Assembly: GCA_003105035.1 (NCBI GenBank)
Contig: PQAL01000019.1
Location: forward strand, 124,001 to 188,000
Direction: 5' to 3'
DNA length: 64,000 nt
DNA from: Anaerolineales bacterium
Lineage (GTDB): Bacteria > Chloroflexota > Anaerolineae > Anaerolineales > UBA4823
The stretch's first letter is position 1. Each line of letters opens with the position of its first letter. The notes beneath the pieces were generated by a model that saw only the letters and a program-made list of their open reading frames with translations, searched no databases and was not told where the DNA came from. A program made the position numbers and the translations under genes. Positions 55,283 through 61,584 of the stretch are shown here, piece by piece.

Positions 55283-56110
55283 CTACTCCTCATCTTCGTC
55301 ACTCACCAGCTTGTTCCCGGTCAGCTCCAGGAACACATCCTCCAGCGTCGGCTCGTGCCCATTGCGCGGGATCATCCGCTTGAGTGCTTCAGGTGTGTCC
55401 AGTGCCACAATCTTGCCGTCATCCACGATGGCGATGCGCTGGCAGAGTGCTTCAGCTTCGCTCATGTCATGCGTGGTGAGCAAAATCGTCGTGCCGTGCT
55501 GCTCGTTCAGCTCCCGGATCACCGCCTGCACCTCGCGCTTGGAGCGGGGGTCAAGCCCGGTGGTCGGCTCATCCAGCAGCAGGAGCTTCGGTGTGGAAAG
55601 CAACGCACGGGCAATTGCCACCTTCTGCTGCATGCCACGCGACATCTCCTCCATCGGTGACACGATCGTGCGTCTATCCAGGCCCAGGCGGGTGAGGATC
55701 TCCAGCACTCTGCGACGTGTCTCCCCGCCTTCCATCCCATACAGGCGTGCCCCGTATAACAGGTTCTCCATGGGTGAGAGCTTCTTGAAGAAGCTGGCTT
55801 CCACCGAAACACGGTTGATGATCCGCTGGACCTGCATTGATTGGCTCACCACGTCGTGCCCGAAGACCGTGATTGAGCCTGCGTCAGGCAGCAGCAGCGT
55901 GGCGATCAGGCGGATCAACGTGGATTTACCCGAACCGTTCGGTCCCAGCACGCCGAAGATCTCAGCCTCATGTACCGAGAAGGAGACATGATCCAGCGCC
56001 ACCTTGAGCGTCTTGCCAGCCTCTGCCTGGGAGCTATTGCGCTTCCACACCGGGTGGCTGACTTTACCGAACTTTTTGTATGCATCCTTTACCTGTATCG
56101 CCTCGTACAT
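55283..56110 (-). CDS. ABC transporter ATP-binding protein (ABC-2/drug-exporter type)
   Basis: 275 residues. ATG 56110 has GGAG upstream. Walker A GPNGSGKST, Q-loop region SVEASFFKKLSPMENL, signature MSRGMQQKVAIARALL (LSGGQ variant), Walker B LLLLDEPTTGLDPRSK and His switch TTHDM. Typical partner of ABC-2 permeases; the permease at 52227 is the likely one. It is preceded by a small ORF and two tandem terminators, so expression is probably controlled by attenuation. Confidence 0.9.
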   Translation of the reverse strand: MYEAIQVKDAYKKFGKVSHPVWKRNSSQAEAGKTLKVALDHVSFSVHEAEIFGVLGPNGSGKSTLIRLIATLLLPDAGSITVFGHDVVSQSMQVQRIINRVSVEASFFKKLSPMENLLYGARLYGMEGGETRRRVLEILTRLGLDRRTIVSPMEEMSRGMQQKVAIARALLSTPKLLLLDEPTTGLDPRSKREVQAVIRELNEQHGTTILLTTHDMSEAEALCQRIAIVDDGKIVALDTPEALKRMIPRNGHEPTLEDVFLELTGNKLVSDEDEE

Positions 56111-56196
56111 TTCATACTCCTATCTTGTTGCTGTGAAGCATCATTCGTGATGGTGCTAATTTTATAAATCTTTATGAGATGCCTCACCCATCCAAT

Positions 56197-56233
56197 AAAA
56201 AAAACCGGTCACGGAAGTGGTCCCCGTGACCGG
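56197..56233 (-). terminator. Attenuator terminator 2
   Basis: On the minus strand CCGGTCACGG (56224-56233) pairs with CCGTGACCGG (56205-56214), followed by eight T. It ends about 87 nt before the ABC ATPase start. Confidence 0.92.
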
Positions 56234-56248
56234 CTAAATCCAATACAC

Positions 56249-56293
56249 CCAAAAAAACAAAACGACCACGGGGCTTGGAGCACACCGTGGTCG
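56249..56293 (-). terminator. Attenuator terminator 1
   Basis: On the minus strand CGACCACGG (56285-56293) pairs with CCGTGGTCG (56263-56271), then TTTTGTTTTTTT. It begins about 20 nt after the small ORF stop. Confidence 0.92.
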
Positions 56294-56312
56294 ATAGGTT
56301 TACAAAGACTAC

Positions 56313-56408
56313 CTAACGAGCTATAGGCGCGCTCCGCGAAGGTACGGCAGATCCGCTGCCAGCGGCGACTGCACGCACATCACAGGTTTGCTTGATAAGA
56401 TCGAACAT
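56313..56408 (-). CDS. Candidate 31-residue leader peptide ORF
   Basis: ATG 56408 to TAG 56313. The upstream sequence is GAAAGGAAAGGCGCGAAG, giving an SD-like AAAGG about nine bases before the ATG. The peptide begins MFDLIKQTCDVRAV and continues Ala/Gly/Ser/Arg/Pro-rich to a C-terminal Arg. It resembles no leader I know. Its position between a possible promoter and two tandem terminators ahead of an ABC exporter gene is that of a translated attenuation leader. It could also be a non-coding RNA. Confidence 0.5.
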   Translation of the reverse strand: MFDLIKQTCDVRAVAAGSGSAVPSRSAPIAR

Positions 56409-56489
56409 CTTCGCGCCTTTCCTTTCATTAGAATAAGATTAACAACCTTTGAAGTTTACCATTACCAGCTTAATATCGTCAAGGGTTAA

Positions 56490-56520
56490 ATTTTATCTTG
56501 TTATATCTATAATCTGTCAA
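56490..56520 (-). promoter_or_regulatory. Possible promoter of the leader/ABC ATPase unit
   Basis: TTGACA (56515-56520) and TAAAAT (56490-56495) on the minus strand with 19-base spacing, longer than optimal. A second TTGACG at 56477-56482 has no good -10. Confidence 0.45.
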
Positions 56521-56668
56521 ATACAAATATTCAAGAATAGTTTGCGAAATACAACGAGATCTTTACTCCTATGTTGACTAAATGAGAAAGTCGTAGAAAA
56601 CCGGAAATGATTCTGTAATAAGCATTTTTCCAAGTGATATAAATAAAAGGCATTCTGGAATAGAATTA

Positions 56669-58693
56669 TTATTTTTTTGAAATTTTTATCTCGCCCCAAT
56701 ACCACTCATCACCCAGCTGACTGCGATTGTCAGTCTTGTACGCATCGATATTGTTTGCAATGTACCATACTGTAGAAAGCAGGTAGGTTCCTGATGGAAA
56801 GTTTTCTGGTATTCTGATATCAAATGTTTCAATTATTGTCTCATCCTTCTTCCAATCAATCGCTGGATAAATGATTTCTGTTGGTATATGGATAACCCGG
56901 AAGTTAGATATTTCCTGCCTATTAAGTTGATTTCTAAATCTGGTAATTGCAAATACAGGTCCAATTTCTTGTAAGTTACCAACTAGATTCCAAGTAAATT
57001 TCATTGTATACACATTATTATCCTTCTGAACTATTGTTGCATCAATTGCTCCGATTAAATCAGAGTACGTATGGAGAAGTTTAGCATTCTTACCTATTTG
57101 GTCGTTCTCTATAGTTTGATCTAAATTATCAGAATTATGATCTCGCACGAAAAATAACAAACCATCTTGAACGTTCAACAATGAGTAATCCGGACGGTTT
57201 AGCAATGCTTGAATATATTGTGCATCGTGAAGTACTCCACCAGTGAAACCACCAGGCACAGGTACCGCATAATCAAACAAACCGTCTGCAATTGCTATAT
57301 TAAAATCTCGCGAGTTAATATCGAAATAATCTAACACATATAATGTATGGCGATTTGTCAAATGAGGTGCCAAAGCCCAACTAACTGCTAATGACTCATC
57401 AGGTCGATTATAAGAACTTAATAATTCATCTTTCATTCTATCCCGTGGTATTACCCCATAACGAAGAGAATCAATTCCCTTCCCGGGTTGCCTTGACCAA
57501 AACAAAGGATTCAAAGGCGTGTCAACGATTGTGATATTCAAAATAAATGTCATCAGAAGAGATAATTGAATCATCTTCTCTGGTTTGTAAAAGATAGAAA
57601 TTTTACCCAGCGCTTGATCCTTATTCTGTAATTTACTTACCCCTTTAACAGCAGAGTATATAAGAAATGGAACTGCTAATGCATAATGATGAAACAAATA
57701 TGTATATTGGATACCATTTGATAATAGTGATGGTACCGCTGTTACTGCAGCTGGAATCAACCAAATCAGGGAATGACAACTCAGCCAGATTACTGGTGCT
57801 AAGATTAGAAACAGCACACCTATCCGCTGGGCTGACGAATTTACCAATCCATTTATTAGTTCACTAAAATAATAAGTTACATAACCAAAAGGCGATACTG
57901 AAGAAGAAAGGGTGAATCCTTCACCAGGTGAAAAAAATGGACGGATAAATAAGAATGTCAAAATTCCCCATGATATAGCTACCAATGCAGTCAAAATTCC
58001 AACAATTTTATTGACCCTAGGTCCTTTTCTATTATTATAGATAATTACTAAACCCAAGAAAAAAACCGGAACAGACACATAAAATTTACAGCATAATGCT
58101 AGAATGATGAATAGTGCATATGCCTTCCATCGCTGTTGTTCAAGCGAATTTAAAGCAAACAATAATATCGGCATTGCAAGAGTATCACCATGGAAATCAA
58201 ATAAAACAGCTGTTTGCGCAACTGGATATAAAAGATACATGAATACGAAAGCTAGTGCATAAGCTGGCCTGTTTATATTTCTAATTGCAATTTGATAGAC
58301 AGGAATAGCCCCAATGGCGAAAAGGAAAGACTGAAAAAAAAGCAATGTAGGAGGTTGTGGATAGATTGCATAAATCGGGCTTATTAATAAATATATCAAC
58401 TCAACATGCAATCCAAGTCGACTCAATTGCCCATTATTTATCGTAAATTCCAGAGGACGACCATGGAATACACTCCAAATCGATTGAGCCATGTTTCCTA
58501 AATCGAACATGCTGTTATTGTATCCGTGATAAATTTGGCTACTTAGAACCCCTAATAACAGCCCAAAAATAATTATTCCTGCATAAAGAACTAATTTAGG
58601 CCAAATTAAAGAAATTTGAAGATGATTTATGTAATTCCTGTCTCGAAATTTATTATTTATTTTTATCAAGCTTGCCTCATTATCGCTTATCAT
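56669..58693 (-). CDS. DUF2079 family integral membrane protein
   Basis: 674 residues. The start contains the family pattern YNNSMFDLGNMAQSIW and GLHVELIYLLISPIYAIYP, with about ten helices to residue 400. A soluble C-terminal region ends in a beta-sandwich (about 545-674). The GT-C-like fold suggests a lipid-linked glycosyltransferase, but the family is uncharacterised. The gene is visibly AT-rich in third positions compared with its neighbours, a sign of possible transfer. Its ATG overlaps the preceding phosphoesterase stop by 4 bp. Confidence 0.82.
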   Translation of the reverse strand: MISDNEASLIKINNKFRDRNYINHLQISLIWPKLVLYAGIIIFGLLLGVLSSQIYHGYNNSMFDLGNMAQSIWSVFHGRPLEFTINNGQLSRLGLHVELIYLLISPIYAIYPQPPTLLFFQSFLFAIGAIPVYQIAIRNINRPAYALAFVFMYLLYPVAQTAVLFDFHGDTLAMPILLFALNSLEQQRWKAYALFIILALCCKFYVSVPVFFLGLVIIYNNRKGPRVNKIVGILTALVAISWGILTFLFIRPFFSPGEGFTLSSSVSPFGYVTYYFSELINGLVNSSAQRIGVLFLILAPVIWLSCHSLIWLIPAAVTAVPSLLSNGIQYTYLFHHYALAVPFLIYSAVKGVSKLQNKDQALGKISIFYKPEKMIQLSLLMTFILNITIVDTPLNPLFWSRQPGKGIDSLRYGVIPRDRMKDELLSSYNRPDESLAVSWALAPHLTNRHTLYVLDYFDINSRDFNIAIADGLFDYAVPVPGGFTGGVLHDAQYIQALLNRPDYSLLNVQDGLLFFVRDHNSDNLDQTIENDQIGKNAKLLHTYSDLIGAIDATIVQKDNNVYTMKFTWNLVGNLQEIGPVFAITRFRNQLNRQEISNFRVIHIPTEIIYPAIDWKKDETIIETFDIRIPENFPSGTYLLSTVWYIANNIDAYKTDNRSQLGDEWYWGEIKISKK

Positions 58694-59781
58694 TTGAAAA
58701 TAACTTTTTGGTCGACTAATTTGTTCGTGGTTGTAAGAAATTCAAACGCGAGACTTGTGCTTGCCGCTGTTATCTTCATTGCCCCATACTCAGAGTTATA
58801 CCTCACCTGGCTACCATCCAGGACCTCTTCGAAATCATACCTGCCACCGCTGCCCAATCCATTCACAATATATGGCAGGCCGTCCTGCTCCAGACGTTCA
58901 TAGGTGTGGTCATGACCTGACAATACCGCGTCTGCACCCCATTCTTTATAGGGCCAGCGTGCCCAATCCGTTGAGCCGTGCATTCCCGACGAATAAGGCG
59001 GGTAGTGCATGTAAACGATATTCCATGGTGAAGTAGATGCAGCCAGGCTAGCTTTCAGCCACTCTGCTTGCGTAGAGGTAGCACCTACCCCGTCTGGTTC
59101 GAGCTCGTAGTTATTGAGCGCGAACAGGTGGACAGGCCCGCAGATAAAGTCATAATAGCGTTCGTTCCCAGGTAAGGTGAAGTAGTCAAAATATGGCCGG
59201 GCATTATCGGTGTACCAATCGTGATTCCCCATGGTCGGGAAGAAGCGGTTCACATCGGCCCCCGCACCATAGCTGCCAGTATACGGGTAGATGTAAGCAT
59301 GGAAGAACTGCCCGACGTTTTGATCGAGCGTGTCTGCCGCGCCATCTGGATAATTATTATCCCCTACCGTGATGATGAAGTCGGGCTGCCAGCCCAAGAC
59401 CAGGTCAGCTACTTTGCCCTCATCCCGATGCCCTGTACCGTAATCTCCAATCACAGCAAATACCACTGGAGAAACATAAGTAGTTGTAGGTTCGGGGGTA
59501 GCGGTGATGACTTGTGCTGTGGCTGCGGCTTTTGGGGTGAGGGTCGGCGCTAGCGTCGCCGGCATGGTTAGGAATTCCACAGGCAGGGTAGGCGTTGGCG
59601 AGCCAGGCACAACCTCGATGGCTATCGGATTAACCTGGGTTGAAGGTAAGGTTGTCACACCCCCAGTCAACCCGCATGCTTGCAAGAGGATCATTAGCAG
59701 GCAGACTGGCAGGCAGGCCATCAATTGTAGCAAAAATGATCCGTGCTTACCTGGTGTTGCTGTCAGGTCTTTGGGCTTCAT
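58690..59781 (-). CDS. Lipoprotein metallophosphoesterase (purple acid phosphatase-like)
   Basis: 363 residues. Lipobox LLQAC with Cys36, then a Thr/Pro-rich linker. The dimetal site motifs are all present: VIGDYGTG, VGDNNYPDG, MGNHDWY, MHYPPYSSG and SGHDHTYER. It would hydrolyse phosphomonoesters at the cell surface. Both ends overlap neighbouring genes by 4 bp. It complements the secreted phosphoesterases at 7.8-16.3 kb. Confidence 0.9.
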   Translation of the reverse strand: MKPKDLTATPGKHGSFLLQLMACLPVCLLMILLQACGLTGGVTTLPSTQVNPIAIEVVPGSPTPTLPVEFLTMPATLAPTLTPKAAATAQVITATPEPTTTYVSPVVFAVIGDYGTGHRDEGKVADLVLGWQPDFIITVGDNNYPDGAADTLDQNVGQFFHAYIYPYTGSYGAGADVNRFFPTMGNHDWYTDNARPYFDYFTLPGNERYYDFICGPVHLFALNNYELEPDGVGATSTQAEWLKASLAASTSPWNIVYMHYPPYSSGMHGSTDWARWPYKEWGADAVLSGHDHTYERLEQDGLPYIVNGLGSGGRYDFEEVLDGSQVRYNSEYGAMKITAASTSLAFEFLTTTNKLVDQKVIFK

Positions 59782-61091
59782 TTCAGCATTAAGATGCTGC
59801 CACTGTCATCCACCAGGTAGATTTCCCCGTTTTCATCGACTCCGAAGGAAGAGATATTCCTGCCGGTATCAAATAGCTGGTTGTTCAGCCAGGTGCCATC
59901 CGGCAGGTGAAGCAAGCCCCATACCCTACCGGAGCCATAATCGCCATACAGGTACACACCCTGCCACGCAGGAAGGTCGTTCCCCCGGTACACATAACCA
60001 CCGATCACGGCATTACCCTGGTCATGGCTGTATTCAGCAACCGGTATGACGAATTCCGCCCCGGCAGGCGGCGAGCCTCGGTAAGGGTGCGAGCCTTCAA
60101 AATAGCTCCAACCAAAATTCGCTCCACTCGGGCTGCCGGCCGGCAGGTAGTCGATCTCCTCCCAGGCGTCCTGCCCGACGTCTGCAATATACAGGTCACC
60201 AGTTAGCTTGTCAAAGGAAAACCGCCAGGGGTTACGCAACCCGTAGGCCCAAATCTCCCATAAGCCGCCACCATCAACGAAAGGATTATCCGATGGGACT
60301 GCATATGGCTCGCCGTGATCAACATCGATACGCAGGATTTTTCCCAGCAGAGTTTGTAAGGATTGGCCATTTAAAAGCGGGTCACCCTCTGAACCGCCAT
60401 CGCCCATTCCAACGTACAGGTATCCATCCGGGCCGAACTGCAGCTGCCCGCCTTTATGGTTTTGGAAAGGTTGTTCGATGTGCAGGATGCGTATCTCGCT
60501 ACCCGGGTCAGCCTGGTCAGGGCTGTCTGCCGAAACGTTATAGCGGGCAACAACGGTATAAATTGTGCTACCCACCTTCTCGGTATAGTCAACGTAGAAG
60601 TAGCCATTCTCGGCGAATTTCGGATGAAAAGTTAATCCGAGCAGGCCCTTTTCGCCACAACAGTTTACCTTTTGGGTCAGATCCAGGAACGGGACAGGTA
60701 AAAGCTTCCCATCTATGAATATGCGGATCAAACCGGTTTGTTCAACAATGAATAATCGACCCAAGCCATCGCCAGCATTGACCAGGCCTTCAGGGTTATC
60801 CAGACCATCCACCACCACCTGCCAGGAATACCCAGATGGATCAGGCAGCTCGACTACGGTGACCGGCGTAGAGGTGGGTATGGGCAGCGTGACGGTAAGG
60901 GTTGAAGATACCGATATCGTGGGGGTGATGGTCGGACGAGGTGTCCGCGAGGCTGAAAGTGTCGGAGTGGGTACGCGAATGAACCGACCAGGTGTGGGTG
61001 TATTGGTGGGGACGGGTGTCTTAGGCGCTTGGGCACATCCAACCAGGAGGAACGCTAAAACGGCACAAATTAATCTGGCGAGGCGGCTCAT
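59778..61091 (-). CDS. PQQ-dependent sugar dehydrogenase-like lipoprotein
   Basis: 437 residues. Lipoprotein signal with Cys19 (LLVGCAQAP) and a Thr/Pro-rich linker to about 90. Six-bladed propeller of the glucose/sorbosone dehydrogenase family: LLGLTFHPKFAENGYFYVDYTEK, HKGGQLQFGPDGYLYVGMGDGG, ILRIDVD, YGLRNPWRFSFD and DVGQDAWEEIDYL. Such proteins oxidise aldose sugars with PQQ and calcium. Whether this organism makes PQQ is not visible here. Coupled by 4-bp overlaps on both sides. Confidence 0.88.
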   Translation of the reverse strand: MSRLARLICAVLAFLLVGCAQAPKTPVPTNTPTPGRFIRVPTPTLSASRTPRPTITPTISVSSTLTVTLPIPTSTPVTVVELPDPSGYSWQVVVDGLDNPEGLVNAGDGLGRLFIVEQTGLIRIFIDGKLLPVPFLDLTQKVNCCGEKGLLGLTFHPKFAENGYFYVDYTEKVGSTIYTVVARYNVSADSPDQADPGSEIRILHIEQPFQNHKGGQLQFGPDGYLYVGMGDGGSEGDPLLNGQSLQTLLGKILRIDVDHGEPYAVPSDNPFVDGGGLWEIWAYGLRNPWRFSFDKLTGDLYIADVGQDAWEEIDYLPAGSPSGANFGWSYFEGSHPYRGSPPAGAEFVIPVAEYSHDQGNAVIGGYVYRGNDLPAWQGVYLYGDYGSGRVWGLLHLPDGTWLNNQLFDTGRNISSFGVDENGEIYLVDDSGSILMLK

Positions 61092-61468
61092 TTCGCCTCC
61101 GGGTCACCATCCACAATCTCCCCGTCAATGACCTCACCGTGAGTCTCGGGTTGGTATGTTTCCTGATAGCTGTCCATCACCTTGCGCGTGGCGTTCAAAG
61201 CATCCAGATGTTCCTGCACCACATTGGGCGGGCAAAGCTCAACAAATAAGTATGAAGCCAGCCAGATGACCATGGCATCATCGATCGGTCCGGGCACATC
61301 CAATGGCCACAGGAGGTAGACTACTGACCCAATGGGCATCAATTTCAGTAAAAAATTCACCCGTGGATCCGTCAGGAGGCGCAGGATGAGCTTGATCCGC
61401 AACGTCAATCCCTGCAAGACCCCATCACTTTGTGGGTAAATGATTTTTCGATTGGATTTTTCAGACAT
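61088..61468 (-). CDS. DUF1232 (YkvA-like) small membrane-associated protein
   Basis: 126 residues. ATG 61468 has GGAG eight bases upstream; an earlier frame start lacks an SD. The core LLKLMPIGSVVYLLWPLDVPGPIDDAMVIWLASYLFVELCPP is the DUF1232 signature with two hydrophobic segments. The tail is acidic. Function unknown. First gene of the overlapping four-gene chain. Confidence 0.82.
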   Translation of the reverse strand: MSEKSNRKIIYPQSDGVLQGLTLRIKLILRLLTDPRVNFLLKLMPIGSVVYLLWPLDVPGPIDDAMVIWLASYLFVELCPPNVVQEHLDALNATRKVMDSYQETYQPETHGEVIDGEIVDGDPEAK

Positions 61469-61584
61469 TTTCGTTCTCCAAATACCTGCCATTTAATTAT
61501 ACGTACCGGTTAAGAATTGGTTCCCTCCACCCCATATACCAATCTAGAAGGTCGCCGTTTTTTGACAATTTTACCAGCCCCTGC

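Noticed and set aside
54898-55302. 134-codon minus-strand ORF
   Set aside because: No domain or SD, overlaps the ATPase stop, and crosses several inverted repeats; likely chance.
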